A DNA stretch of 64,000 nucleotides from Gp1-AA133 sp963850425 (GCA_963850425.1 CAWKLF010000001.1:1240001-1304000), one strand, 5' to 3'; positions 18,075 through 27,109 are shown, numbered from the stretch's first letter. The notes: generated by a model from the sequence alone, not told the origin. Made by a program: numbers and translations.

Positions 18075-19107
18075 CTTGGAACCCGTCACGCACTTTCTCA
18101 CCGGCGCATGCCTTGGGCGCGCCGGGTTCAACCGAAGAACTGCCCTGGCGACCGCCACCATGACGCTGGCCGCCGAAGCGCCGGATCTCGATGTATTCGG
18201 TAGATTCAAGGGGCCGGTGTTTGGATTCGCGCATCATCGCGGCTTCACGCACTCGTTTCTTGGGCTGGTTCTGGTTTCGGCCGTCGTCGTCGGTTTTATG
18301 TACCTGATCTGGAGGGCCCGCGGGCGCAAGACCAAGGACCCGGACCTTCCGCCACGATGGGGAGTGCTGTTTGCGCTGGCGTACCTGGCCGGGCTGAGCC
18401 ATATCCTGCTCGATTTCACGAACAACTATGGCGTGCGTCCGTTCTGGCCGTTCTCCGAAAGGTGGTATGAGTGGGACATCGTGTTCATCATTGATCCGAT
18501 CCTATTGGTCGCGCTGATTTTGGGACTGGTGGTGCCCGCATTCTTCGCTCTCATCAATCAGGAAATTGGAGTGCGGCCTCGACGCTTCAAAGGTCGGGCG
18601 GCAGCGATTTGCGCACTGGCCGTGGTGGTTGCCTGGTGGGCGGTACGCGATTTTGAGCACCGGCGGGCCATGAACGCACTCGAGGCGCGCACTTACGAGG
18701 GGGCGGACCTTATTCGAGCCGGAGCCTTCCCGACTTATGCCAACCCGTTTCTATGGCGCGGTGTGGTCGAAACCAGGAATTTCTTTGCGCTGGCCAACGT
18801 GGATTCCGCAACTCCGGAAGTGGATCCCGGAGGACACATGGAAATTCTGTCGAAGCCGGAGGAAACGCCGGTCACATTGGCTGCCAAGCAGTCGTACCTG
18901 GGTGGCGTGTACTTGGATTGGGCGAAGTTCCCGATCACCGAGACGTCGCAAACCGAGGATGGGGGATACCTGGTGCGCTTCTACGATCTGCGCTTTGGTC
19001 CGTCGGAGCCGGGTGCGCGCCGGCCGCTGAGCGCAGGAGTGCTTCTGGATCGTCAGTTGAGAGTGGTGAGGGAATTCATGGGAACGCCGCAACCCGCGCC
19101 GGATTAG
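18075..19107 (+). CDS. Membrane-bound metal-dependent hydrolase (YdjM/LexA-binding-like)
   Basis: An inner-membrane protein of the YdjM family of predicted metal-dependent hydrolases. The N-terminal THFLTGACLGRAGFN, then EAPDLDVFG and AHHRGFTHSFLG, give the conserved Asp and His residues. Four hydrophobic helices follow within the first 200 residues, and a C-terminal soluble part of about 150 residues ends GTPQPAPD. The start is uncertain: TTG at 18075 yields MEPVTHFLTG, matching relatives; a TTG at 18022 would add 17 residues. AGGAG lies about 14 bases before 18075. The substrate is unknown. Confidence 0.82.
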
Positions 19108-19245
19108 CTTTTCATCGGCTCGCATGGATCTAAGCCTGCGCAGCGGCTTGCCGCAATGGGAAATGTGCAAGTCTGTCGGTTGCTTCGAACTTGACGCCGC
19201 AACCCGGGCGCGCCACAATCGTAGTCCACAGTTCACGAGGTGTTC

Positions 19246-19779
19246 ATGCTGGCGTACTTATTCGTTGCTCTTGCCGTAGCTGTTCGATTAATGCCCCACC
19301 CCTTGGCATTTACGCCGGTGACGGGTGCGTTGCTTTATTTCGGAGCGCGCGGGCCGCGTCGTCAGGCGTGGGTGCCTGTGGTGCTGTTGATGTCCTCTGA
19401 CCTGCTTCTCAACAAATTCGTGTATGCCTATCCGTTCACCTGGGACCAATTGGCAAGTTGGATTTGGTACGGAGCGATCCTGTGGGTCGGCATGCGTATG
19501 CGCGACCGTGTGAATCCGCTCACCGTAATCGGTTCGGCTCTGGCCGGATCGGTTTCGTTCTTCCTGTTCAGCAACTTTGGGTCGTGGGCGACTTGGACTG
19601 ACATGTATCCGCGAACCTTGGCCGGGTTGATGACTTGCTACGCTGCCGGCCTTCCATTCTTCCGCCGTGCGATTGAAGGGGACCTGCTCTTCACATGCGC
19701 GATGTTCGCGGTGCCCGTCGTCCTCCATGCGATCACGGGCGCTACGGATAAGTCCGGAGACCACACAGCAGCCGCATAG
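19246..19779 (+). CDS. DUF6580-like integral membrane protein
   Basis: A 177-residue protein with about five transmembrane helices: MLAYLFVALAVAVRL, TPVTGALLYFGARG, WVPVVLLMSSDLLLN, SALAGSVSFFLFSNFGSW and CAMFAVPVVLHAITG. The pattern with YPFTWDQLASW and LFSNFGSWATW resembles the DUF6580 family, possibly small-molecule transporters of ECF-S type, though this is uncertain. ATG at 19246 is preferred to the GTG at 19240 because CGAGG sits 5 bases before it. A hairpin terminator follows. Confidence 0.75.
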   Translation: MLAYLFVALAVAVRLMPHPLAFTPVTGALLYFGARGPRRQAWVPVVLLMSSDLLLNKFVYAYPFTWDQLASWIWYGAILWVGMRMRDRVNPLTVIGSALAGSVSFFLFSNFGSWATWTDMYPRTLAGLMTCYAAGLPFFRRAIEGDLLFTCAMFAVPVVLHAITGATDKSGDHTAAA

Positions 19780-19792
19780 GGCTTGGTTCAGA

Positions 19793-20476
19793 TCAAATTT
19801 GCGGGCCAGTCGAGTGATCGGCGGGCCCGTTTTTGTTGTCCGAGGGCTCCGATACCGCGGCCCTGCGTCTCCGACTTCTCCAAGCCCATAGCCCGACTAC
19901 AAGGGCCAGCCCGGCCGCGGCCAGCACCCAGCCGAGATGCTGCTTTACCATCGACCCAACTAGATGGACAACTTGCGGACCGAGCTCGATGGTCAGGATT
20001 GCGAGTACGAAGAAGCGCACAAAGCGGCCAGCGAATACCGCGGCCAGGAAGTGCGTGAAGCGCATTTCGAAGGCCGAGGCGGCGAGCACGAACAGCTTGA
20101 AGGGCGTAGGCGGGGGAAGCATCGCGGGAAACATGACGGCCCAAAACTCATGGCGCTCAAACGACGCGTGAATTTTACTGAAGCGCTCCTCCGAAATTCG
20201 CTTGCGCAGAACCGTCTCGCCACCGAAGTAGCCGATCGCATAGATGACCAGGCTGCCCAGCGCTGATCCAGCGGAGGCCATCACCACGTAAAAGAGAAAA
20301 TGCGGGCGGTCGTTATAGACGTAGCCGGCAACCACAGCATCCACCGGCATGCCCAGCAACGACCCGTCCACCGCGGCAATCGCGAATACTCCCCACGGGC
20401 CCAGGGGCGCCAGGACCTTCCATATCCAGGCGGTGTACCGCTTAAGGATGTGCGTGACCGTGTTCAAAGGAAACAA
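19793..20476 (-). CDS. DedA/SNARE-associated (VTT domain) membrane protein
   Basis: A 227-residue inner-membrane protein of the VTT (DedA/YqaA) superfamily. A glycine-rich re-entrant segment is visible around GPWGVFAIAAVDGSLLGMPVD, and the second conserved region is FPAMLPPPTPFKLFVLAASAFEM, with helices before and after. DedA proteins are implicated in undecaprenyl phosphate or phospholipid transport and envelope stability. The PPPTPFK motif is typical of the YqaA-like branch. A basic tail follows the last helix. Its 3' end overlaps the terminator of the opposite gene. Confidence 0.87.
   Translation of the reverse strand: MFPLNTVTHILKRYTAWIWKVLAPLGPWGVFAIAAVDGSLLGMPVDAVVAGYVYNDRPHFLFYVVMASAGSALGSLVIYAIGYFGGETVLRKRISEERFSKIHASFERHEFWAVMFPAMLPPPTPFKLFVLAASAFEMRFTHFLAAVFAGRFVRFFVLAILTIELGPQVVHLVGSMVKQHLGWVLAAAGLALVVGLWAWRSRRRRAAVSEPSDNKNGPADHSTGPQI
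19801..19834 (+). terminator. Rho-independent terminator after the DUF6580-like gene
   Basis: CGGGCC (19802-19807) pairs with GGCCCG (19824-19829) across a 16-base loop and is followed by TTTTT. It is 20 bases past the stop and overlaps the 3' end of the convergent DedA-like gene. Confidence 0.55.
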
Positions 20477-20574
20477 CGAGTGTACGCGAGGTTAGAGATG
20501 CGAGCTACGAGCCGCGAGCTTCGAGCAACCCTTCGTCGCGGGCGCACTCGAAGCTCGTTATGCTCGACCTGATT

Positions 20575-21189
20575 TTACTGTTTCGGGAAGTTGGGGTTCG
20601 ACTTCACTTCGAGAATCTGTTTGGTATGGCGTTCGCTGTGGGCGGCGATGAACAGCACCCACTCATAGCCGTCGAGCTTTTTCCCCATAGGGCTGTCGAC
20701 CGCGTGTTCGCGCAGACCGGGAGTTTTGGTTAGAAACTCCTCCGTGGTGGCGCGTGCCTCGATAAAATGCTTAAGGGACGCCTCAGGCGAGCCGAAGCGA
20801 TTGGTTGGCTTCAGCGGGTCGGGTGCTTGCGCGGGATGGGAGCGGTCGGGAATCATCTTCAACACCATCTCGTCAATCGCGGTGACGTCCTCGCCTGCAG
20901 GGCGCGCCGGGCCAACCATGACTTTTTCCACCACCATCCCGCGAATATAGTCCTCGGCCGCGGCGATGTGTTCGGTGACTTCTGCCACCGACCACTTGTC
21001 GGGCGCCGGCTTGAAGTTCCACTGTGCCGCTGACAATCCCTTCGTAGCGTCCGCTACACCCTGCCTGGTCGACTCCAGATACTTCGTGGCCTTGTCGAGG
21101 TCCGCCGGCGTCAAAGACTGAGCCTGCGAGGCGACTGCCATACATGCCAGGGCAACGACGACAAGACCTTGCTTCACGATGTTTCGCAT
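20575..21189 (-). CDS. Exported DinB family protein
   Basis: A 204-residue DinB-fold protein with a signal peptide (MRNIVKQGLVVVALACMAVASQA). The mature part has PDKWSVAEVTEHIAAAEDYI with the first metal histidine at about residue 74 and the C-terminal HSERHTKQILEVK with two more. DinB proteins bind a divalent metal in a four-helix bundle; the exported version is frequent in acidobacteria, and its reaction is unknown. It is separated from moaB by 145 bp and is probably transcribed on its own. Confidence 0.85.
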   Translation of the reverse strand: MRNIVKQGLVVVALACMAVASQAQSLTPADLDKATKYLESTRQGVADATKGLSAAQWNFKPAPDKWSVAEVTEHIAAAEDYIRGMVVEKVMVGPARPAGEDVTAIDEMVLKMIPDRSHPAQAPDPLKPTNRFGSPEASLKHFIEARATTEEFLTKTPGLREHAVDSPMGKKLDGYEWVLFIAAHSERHTKQILEVKSNPNFPKQ

Positions 21190-21334
21190 TCCAGCTTTCT
21201 CCTGATTTGAGGGATTTTAAGTCTGCGCGGTTCTATTCCACGGTTTTAGAACTTTGTTTAAAGATGGATGTTCATAGGCCTGGCAAAGATGCGGACAATC
21301 GTACACGAATGGTTCCGATCCTTGAGGAAACGCG

Positions 21335-21829
21335 CTACTCGTGCCGGGTATCTCCGCGCAACAGGCTCAGAACGTGCGGGATCAGATCGACCACCGCCTC
21401 AAGCGACTCAATTGCTGCTGCGGGCTTGCCGGGAAGATTGAGAATCACCGACTTTCCGCGCACCCCGCACACGGCACGGCTTAGCGCCGCAAACTTCGTC
21501 GCCTTCGATCCTTCAAAGCGCATGCGTTCGGCGATGCCCTCGATCAGGCGGTCGCATACTTCGCGTGTGGCTTCCGGCGTGACATCTCGCGGGGCGATGC
21601 CGGTTCCACCGGTTGTAACCACGAAGCCCGCCTTTGCGGATAGCCGGACCAACGCACCTCGTATCGCGGACTGGTCATCGGGCACGATCTCCCGCGCGAC
21701 CACCTGAAAGTTATGTTTTTCGAGAGAGGCAGCCACGGCGGGCCCGCCCAGGTCTTCGCGTTCCCCGCGGGAAGAAGAATCGCTGACCGTCAACACCGCC
21801 GCTCCGAGCTCAGGTGTCGAGGAGGACAT
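21335..21829 (-). CDS. moaB: Molybdenum cofactor biosynthesis protein MoaB/MogA
   Basis: A 164-residue MoaB/MogA protein, which adenylates molybdopterin before molybdate insertion. The conserved features are AAVLTVSDSSSRGEREDLGGP near the start, VVTTGGTGIAPRDVTPEAT (the molybdopterin-binding loop), and VILNLPGKPAAAIESLE. The ATG at 21829 lies inside the 3' end of the upstream response regulator gene (20-base overlap), so translation is probably coupled. It belongs with moaC and moeA in the same run. Confidence 0.95.
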   Translation of the reverse strand: MSSSTPELGAAVLTVSDSSSRGEREDLGGPAVAASLEKHNFQVVAREIVPDDQSAIRGALVRLSAKAGFVVTTGGTGIAPRDVTPEATREVCDRLIEGIAERMRFEGSKATKFAALSRAVCGVRGKSVILNLPGKPAAAIESLEAVVDLIPHVLSLLRGDTRHE

Positions 21830-22577
21830 CTTCTTCCTCGGCCTTGTCTTCCCCGCCGTCGCGATTGGATTCGTCGAGCAGGCGCAGGCCCTCCATCAGC
21901 AGGCCTTGTGTGTTCAGTTGCGTGCTGGTTTCGGTGGTCTTGCCTTCGAAGTTGAGCTGGAAGTTGCCGCCCGTCCAGGTCAGTACCTTGAACACCGCCG
22001 GGTCGCCCCTCAGGGTACCGTATACCGCGTGCACGACCTGGCCTTCGTTGAAGTAGACATCACATTTCTGGTCGTCTTTGGTGAGCGTGAGCTGGCAGCT
22101 TTTGCGGCCCATTTCGAGGGACTGCATCAGGTCGATGACATTCATCTGCGCCAGGCTGCCGCGCAGCACGCCATCGGAGGGCGTGGCCTTGGTCATTTTT
22201 TCGAGCGCAATCTTATCGATTACGCGCTTGATACGCCGGGTGGCTTCCTTCAGAAAGAAAGGCTTCTCGACGAAGTCATCCACCGGGTCCTGCTGGGAGA
22301 GCCGTTCGTTGATGTCGGTCTTGGTCGCCAAAATGATGGCGGAGAAGTTCGCGGTCGCCGGACGGCTGCGCAACTTTTCAATCAACTGGCGCCCGTCCAT
22401 GCCAGGCATGCGGTAGTCGGTGACCAGCAGGTCTGGCGGATCGTCGACGGCCTTGAGCAGCGCATCGGCTGCATCGCCGGCGGTCGCCACCTGTCCCAGG
22501 GTGGAGAGTGACTGCTTCAGCATCCCCAGCACCATGGGGTTGTCGTCGACCAGCAGCACCTTGACGTTTGTCGACAT
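21810..22577 (-). CDS. CheY-type response regulator with DUF4388 (PATAN) domain
   Basis: A 255-residue two-domain regulator. The receiver domain (about 1-125) has LLVDDNPM, the phospho-acceptor aspartate in DLLVTDYRMPGMDG (residue about 54), and lysine in FVEKPFF. From about residue 138, GVLRGSLAQMNVIDLMQSLEMGRKSCQL through GNFQLNFE is a PATAN/DUF4388 domain. In cyanobacteria, PATAN response regulators bind type IV pilus motor components and steer motility. There is no DNA-binding output domain. It sits 6 bp after moaC and overlaps moaB, and a PilT-like ATPase gene is in the same run, which fits a pilus role. Confidence 0.9.
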   Translation of the reverse strand: MSTNVKVLLVDDNPMVLGMLKQSLSTLGQVATAGDAADALLKAVDDPPDLLVTDYRMPGMDGRQLIEKLRSRPATANFSAIILATKTDINERLSQQDPVDDFVEKPFFLKEATRRIKRVIDKIALEKMTKATPSDGVLRGSLAQMNVIDLMQSLEMGRKSCQLTLTKDDQKCDVYFNEGQVVHAVYGTLRGDPAVFKVLTWTGGNFQLNFEGKTTETSTQLNTQGLLMEGLRLLDESNRDGGEDKAEEEDVLLDT

Positions 22578-22583
22578 GCCTGC

Positions 22584-23063
22584 CTAAGACTTCCTGCGCG
22601 CGCGGGAATAATCCCCACTCTTGCCGCCGGACTTGCGTTCCAGCACAATTTCGCGGATCTCGATGCCCTTGTCGAGCGCCTTGCACATGTCGTACACGGT
22701 CAGGGCAGCGACGCTGGCCGCCACCAGCGCCTCCATCTCCACGCCCGTCGAGGCCGTGGTGATAACTTTTGAGGTAACAGCGACGCCATTCTCGCACAGC
22801 CGCATATCCACTTCAACGTGGGCGAGGGGGAGCGCATGGCACATCGGGATCAGGTTCGAAGTCTGCTTGGCCGCCATGATGCCCGCCAGTCGCGCCACTT
22901 CCAGCGGATCGCCCTTGGGGTTTTTAGGTAGCGCCTTCAATACCTTGGGCTTCAGCACGACAAACGCGCTGGCCTCGGCCTCCCGCCGCGTGATCGACTT
23001 GCCGCTGACGTCGACCATGCGCGCCTTGCCGGAGCGGTCGTAGTGGGAAAGCTTGCGGGGCAT
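22584..23063 (-). CDS. moaC: Cyclic pyranopterin monophosphate synthase MoaC
   Basis: MoaC acts with MoaA in the first step of molybdopterin synthesis, closing the cyclic phosphate ring of cPMP. The sequence carries RMVDVSGKSITRREA at the N-terminus, the active-site NLIPMCHALPLAHV (about residue 71) and TGVEMEALVAASVAALTVYDM. At 159 aa it has the normal length with a short basic tail. moaA is not in the window. The gene lies between moeA and the PATAN response regulator, all on the minus strand. Confidence 0.97.
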   Translation of the reverse strand: MPRKLSHYDRSGKARMVDVSGKSITRREAEASAFVVLKPKVLKALPKNPKGDPLEVARLAGIMAAKQTSNLIPMCHALPLAHVEVDMRLCENGVAVTSKVITTASTGVEMEALVAASVAALTVYDMCKALDKGIEIREIVLERKSGGKSGDYSRARRKS

Positions 23064-23121
23064 GGAAGAAATATCTTACAGAGTTTCGGGTTTCGAGTTC
23101 GCGCAACTTTGGCTTTTTCGA

Positions 23122-23170
23122 GAACTTGAAACTTGAAATTTGGAACTTGGAACTTGGAACTTGAAACTCA
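23122..23170. repeat. Imperfect tandem array of GAACTTG heptamers
   Basis: About seven imperfect copies of a GAACTTG/GAAACTT unit lie between moeA and moaC. The composition resembles GAAACTCGAAA-type repeats seen at 42999-43032 at the start of tldE. Confidence 0.6.
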
Positions 23171-24403
23171 TCTCATCATGACTGCCACCCACTCGCCGGC
23201 GCTGATCTTCTCTCGATTGGGTGGAATCACCACGTAACAATTCGACCGCCCCATGGCAGCGACGTCACCGGATCCGTGCCAGCCGGCCAACTGCACTTCT
23301 GCTCGTTCGAATTCTCCGGACAGAAATCCGGGGAGAAACCGTTTCAGGCCTGGCTTGGTTTTGATTTCCGTTGTCAGGCGGACGTGCAGGAAGCGCAGGG
23401 CTTGCGGCTTCATCCCGGCCAACGCTTCCAGTATGGGGCAGGCAAACAACTCAAAGGTTACCATCGTTGAAATCGGATTTCCGGGCAGGCCGAAAAAATA
23501 GCGGCCCTTGGCCTGGCCAAAAACGACAGGACGGCCCGGCTGGATTTGTGCTCCCGTAAAAAAGAACTGCGCGCCGAATTCTGCCAGGACCTGTTCTACC
23601 AGGTCGTACTTGCCCATCGAGACGCCGCCAGAAAGCAGCAGCAGGTCCGATTGCAGTCCTAGCTCGATCAGCGCGCGCAGATGGTCCCGTTCGTCGCGCG
23701 CGATATCCAGAATCTTGGGCACGCCGCCCGCGGCTTGAACTTGGGCAGCCAGCGAATAGCTGTTGGAGTTGCGGATCTGATAGGGACCAGGGGCCGCGCC
23801 AACAGCGACGATTTCATCGCCAGTCGAGAGAATCGCCGCTTCCGGCCGACGGTACACCGTCAAGGACTCAAGCCCCACTGAGGCTGCCAGGCCGATAACC
23901 GCATAGTCCACCCGTGTTCCAGGCTGCAACAGGACTTGCCCTTTCCCTGCTTCCGAGCCCGATGGAACGATGTTGTCGCCGCTCGCGGCGCCTCGCGTGA
24001 TTGTTACCTGATCAGCACTTGAAGATGTGTACTCAACCATCACAACCGCATCAGCGCCATTCGGGGCAGGAGCGCCCGTCATGATGGCCGCAGCTTGTCC
24101 CATCCCAACTTCGCGGAGTAGATCTTCGGGAGCCGTGCCTGCCTTGATTTCCCCCATGACCTTCAACGTGGCCGGCAAACGCGCCAAATCCTGCGCCCGA
24201 ACCGCGAAGCCATCGCGCATCGCGCGGCGGAAAGGCGGGAAGTCGCGGTCGGCGACAACCTCCCGCGCCAGTACTCTCCCCAAACTTGCCAGCAGATCAA
24301 CCGTCTCCGTGGCTTTCGGATGCATCCCCGCCGCTTGCCGCTCGACTAGATGGCGTGCATCTTCAAAACTCAGAATTGTGGGTGGTTGTGGAGCGCCAGC
24401 CAT
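23168..24403 (-). CDS. moeA: Molybdopterin molybdenumtransferase MoeA
   Basis: MoeA inserts molybdate into adenylated molybdopterin. The 411-residue protein has the full domain order: DFPPFRRAMRDGFAVRAQD near the start, PNGADAVVMVEY, the MogA-like domain with ILSTGDEIV and LLLSGGVSMGKYD, VVFGQAKGRYFFGLPGNPIST, and the C-terminal beta domain. It is the longest gene of a minus-strand group with moaC and moaB. The ATG at 24403 starts directly before the first helix. Spacing to moaC is about 100 bp, with a short repeat array between them. Confidence 0.96.
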   Translation of the reverse strand: MAGAPQPPTILSFEDARHLVERQAAGMHPKATETVDLLASLGRVLAREVVADRDFPPFRRAMRDGFAVRAQDLARLPATLKVMGEIKAGTAPEDLLREVGMGQAAAIMTGAPAPNGADAVVMVEYTSSSADQVTITRGAASGDNIVPSGSEAGKGQVLLQPGTRVDYAVIGLAASVGLESLTVYRRPEAAILSTGDEIVAVGAAPGPYQIRNSNSYSLAAQVQAAGGVPKILDIARDERDHLRALIELGLQSDLLLLSGGVSMGKYDLVEQVLAEFGAQFFFTGAQIQPGRPVVFGQAKGRYFFGLPGNPISTMVTFELFACPILEALAGMKPQALRFLHVRLTTEIKTKPGLKRFLPGFLSGEFERAEVQLAGWHGSGDVAAMGRSNCYVVIPPNREKISAGEWVAVMMR

Positions 24404-24497
24404 GCCGCTGATGATACTGCAGTCGCTAGGCGCTAGTGGTCATTCTCCAGCACGTGCTTTGCTGACGACTGATGACTAGCGGCGGGAGACTAGAGTC

Positions 24498-25643
24498 CTA
24501 CTTCGCCAGTTCCTGCCCCAGCACGGCCGCGTTGCTGGCGAAGGACGCGCCCGTCTCCAGATCGACCAGTCCATTGCGTACCAGCTTCGCGATCTCGCTG
24601 TCGAAATACTGCATGCCGTCGGCCTCGCCGCTCTTGATCGCATCGAGCAGGGTCTTACCCTCGTGCTCGCCTTTTTCGACGCATTCGCGGGTACGGCTGT
24701 TCGATTTAATGATTTCAAATACAGGAAGCCGGCCGGCGCCATCCGCGCGTGGGATGAGCCGCTGTGACACGATAAACCGGAACGACTTGGCCATCCGCTC
24801 GCGTACGGATTTCTGTTCTTCGGGTGTGAAAGCGGCGGCTATACGTTCTACCGTTTTGGAGCCATCGATAGTGTTCAGAGTCGAAAACACGATCAGCCCC
24901 ATGTCGGCCGCTTCGAGCACCATCTCGATGGTCTCGCGGTCGCGCATTTCGCCGACGAAAATCACTTTGGGCGCTTGCCGCAGGGCGGCGCGCAAGGCCA
25001 GCGCGAAGTTGGGCGTGTCACTGTGAAGCTCCCGCTGGTGCATGGTGGAGCGCTTGTGGTTGTGCAGGAATTCGATCGGATCTTCGATCGTGATGATGTG
25101 GTAGTCACGCTCGCGGTTGATGCGATCAAGCAGCGCCGCCACGGTGGAGCTTTTCCCCGAAGACGTCGGGCCCGTCACCAACACAATCCCGTTGCGCAGG
25201 TTCGCGACATCACCCAGGTGTCCGGGCAAGTGCAGGGAATCAAATTCCGGTATCGCGGTTGGAATCACCCGCATGACGACCGCGCAGCTTCCCCGCTGGA
25301 TGAAGGCATTCACTCGAAAGCGTGCCAGGCCCGGAAGCCCGTAAGAAATATCGCAGGATCCCTGCTCGCGCAGCGTGTTGATGGCTTGCTTGTTGTTGCC
25401 GATCAGATCGGCGGCAATGCGGCGCGTGTCGTCGGCCGAGAGCGCGGAAAGGCCATCCATCTGTACCGGCACGAGCTGCCCGTAAACTTCCACCTGCGGC
25501 GGTCGTCCAGGAGAAAAGATCAAGTCGCTGACCTTCTCCGAGGCGCGTAGCATTGCTGCCAGCAGCGCCGTCGTCGGCACCTTGCCGGGTTCGTGGACTC
25601 CCTCCAGGGCAACCGAAATCGGGGCTACGCCCGTTGCAGCCAT
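24498..25643 (-). CDS. PilT-like type IV pilus retraction ATPase with altered motifs
   Basis: A 381-residue secretion-type ATPase closest in layout to PilT/PilU, the motors for type IV pilus retraction. The Walker A is GPTSSGKSS rather than the usual GPTGSGKST. The Asp box is YHIITIEDPIEFLH, the Walker B is VIFVGEMRDRETIE, and the expected LHT of the His box reads FSTLNTIDGSKT, so its histidine is missing. The N-terminal domain SEKVSDLIFSPGRPPQVEVYG is typical. It may be a divergent paralog or partner rather than the main motor. It lies 94 bp upstream of moeA. Confidence 0.85.
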   Translation of the reverse strand: MAATGVAPISVALEGVHEPGKVPTTALLAAMLRASEKVSDLIFSPGRPPQVEVYGQLVPVQMDGLSALSADDTRRIAADLIGNNKQAINTLREQGSCDISYGLPGLARFRVNAFIQRGSCAVVMRVIPTAIPEFDSLHLPGHLGDVANLRNGIVLVTGPTSSGKSSTVAALLDRINRERDYHIITIEDPIEFLHNHKRSTMHQRELHSDTPNFALALRAALRQAPKVIFVGEMRDRETIEMVLEAADMGLIVFSTLNTIDGSKTVERIAAAFTPEEQKSVRERMAKSFRFIVSQRLIPRADGAGRLPVFEIIKSNSRTRECVEKGEHEGKTLLDAIKSGEADGMQYFDSEIAKLVRNGLVDLETGASFASNAAVLGQELAK

Positions 25644-25815
25644 TGCATGCCTCTCACGTACAGGGATTCCTTGCCACAGTGGGGAGAACCACTGAACTCC
25701 GGGGGGAAACGCTGTGTTTACTGTAGCGCTTCAGGCCGGTTCCGCGAAGGACGGAAGGTAGGTGCCCCTTAGTAACATGCGAGCCGGTTACCTGGCCAAA
25801 CCCCTGCGCCAGAAC

Positions 25816-25842
25816 AAAAAGGCGGCTCCGCAGAGCCGCCTT
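25816..25842 (-). terminator. Rho-independent terminator of the TPR gene
   Basis: On the minus strand AAGGCGGCTC-TGCG-GAGCCGCCTT is followed by a T run (AAAAA at 25816-25820 on the plus strand). It is 22 bases past the stop of the gene ending at 25864. Confidence 0.85.
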
Positions 25843-25863
25843 CGTCAGCAATCCAGTAAGAGC

Positions 25864-27003
25864 TTACTTCTTGGAGGCTGCCGCCTTTTTCTTGTTAAAG
25901 CCGGTTTCGACCGCTGCGCCGATGCTCGCCAGCATGTCCTTTGCCGGTTGGGCATAGTTGCCCGTGGGCGCCAGCTCCAGATATTTGTTGAACGCCTCGG
26001 CGGTGCCTTCGGGCGCGACCATTTTGTCGCCTTTCAACGTCGCTTTGCCGATCATATTGACGCCCTTCCAGTAATAGGCGTCGGCCTTGGTGGGATCGAC
26101 TGCGATTACCTTGTCGAAGGCCACGATCGCGTCGTCCACTTTGCCTGCATTGGTCAAGACTGCGCCAACATTGAAGTTGTACTGTCCAGCGCGGGTCGGA
26201 TCGAGCTGTGCAGCCTTGTTGTAACTCGCCACAGCATCGTCAACTTTATTCGACTTGGCGTCGGCCTCGGCCAAGTTGTTGTAGTAGGCCGCCAGCTTCT
26301 GATTCGCTTCGGCATCCTTCGGATCGGGATTCGCGGTTTTCAGATCGATGGCCTTCTTGTAAGCATCGGCGGCCTCGCCGAACCGCTTCTGCTTTTCCGC
26401 GGGATCAGTCTGCTTGGGCGCTGACATACGATACGCGTCCCCCAGCTTGAACCAGAGCAGGTCGCGGTTGGCATCCACCTGGGTCGCCTCGGTGAGAGTG
26501 GCGATCGCGGAATCAAAGTCTCCCGCGTCGGTGGCCGTCTTCGCCGCCAGAAGTTTCTCGTTCAGCGTCTTGACGGTGGTGTTCTCTTTTTGCGCCTTGG
26601 CCTGCGCTTCCTGCTGCGCCTTCACTTGCTCGGGAGTCAGCCCCTGGCCCGCCGCCTGCGCCGCCGCTTCCTTCTTAAGGTCAATGTCCTGGACCAACTC
26701 GTCCAGGCTGACAGTGATACCGGTCATGTAGAAGAGTTGTTTTCCCTCGGGATCAAAGAGCGTGACTTTGTACTTGCCGGGACTAATTCCCAGTGAGAAG
26801 TATTCGCCCTTCTTGTTGAGTTTCAGACTGTACTTCCGACCAGTCTCCATGCTTTGCCACTCGACCGTGCCCGCAGGGATGGGTTTGCCTTCCGAATCCC
26901 GAACTGCGCCCTTCACCGAACCCGTGCTCTGAGCAAATATCGCGGGCGCGCACAGGCCCACGACCAGGGCAACCAGCAGTGTCCACGCAAAACGTTGTTT
27001 CAT
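25864..27003 (-). CDS. Secreted protein with N-terminal beta domain and TPR repeats
   Basis: A 379-residue exported protein. The signal peptide (KQRFAWTLLVALVVGLCAPAIFA) is followed by a carboxypeptidase-regulatory-like or CNA-B-like domain (VKGAVRDSEGKPIPAGTVEW through KYKVTLFDPEGK). Next is a charged Ala/Gln-rich linker and about five TPR units, for example DFDSAIATLTEATQVDANRD and KVDDAVASYNKAAQLDPTRA. ATG at 27003 is chosen because GGAGG lies 6 bases upstream; a longer frame to 27090 runs into the inverted repeat and lacks a signal sequence at its end. The basic tail is Lys/Ala-rich. It is probably a periplasmic scaffold. Confidence 0.88.
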   Translation of the reverse strand: MKQRFAWTLLVALVVGLCAPAIFAQSTGSVKGAVRDSEGKPIPAGTVEWQSMETGRKYSLKLNKKGEYFSLGISPGKYKVTLFDPEGKQLFYMTGITVSLDELVQDIDLKKEAAAQAAGQGLTPEQVKAQQEAQAKAQKENTTVKTLNEKLLAAKTATDAGDFDSAIATLTEATQVDANRDLLWFKLGDAYRMSAPKQTDPAEKQKRFGEAADAYKKAIDLKTANPDPKDAEANQKLAAYYNNLAEADAKSNKVDDAVASYNKAAQLDPTRAGQYNFNVGAVLTNAGKVDDAIVAFDKVIAVDPTKADAYYWKGVNMIGKATLKGDKMVAPEGTAEAFNKYLELAPTGNYAQPAKDMLASIGAAVETGFNKKKAAASKK

Positions 27004-27032
27004 CGGAGCCTCCAAGAACCTATTTACGATTG

Positions 27033-27109
27033 CAGATTTCAGATTGCAGATTTTCTGCGGTTGCGCATGCGCGCCGACCACGCAGTTCAAATCTGCAATC
27101 TCAAATCTG
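27033..27109. repeat. Inverted repeat with 21-base arms, upstream of the TPR gene
   Basis: The left arm (27033-27053) and the right arm (27089-27109) match in inverted orientation with one mismatch, built from CAGATTT/AGATTGC units. It lies between the queC end and the TPR gene start, so it would be in the leader or promoter region of the latter. Confidence 0.75.
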
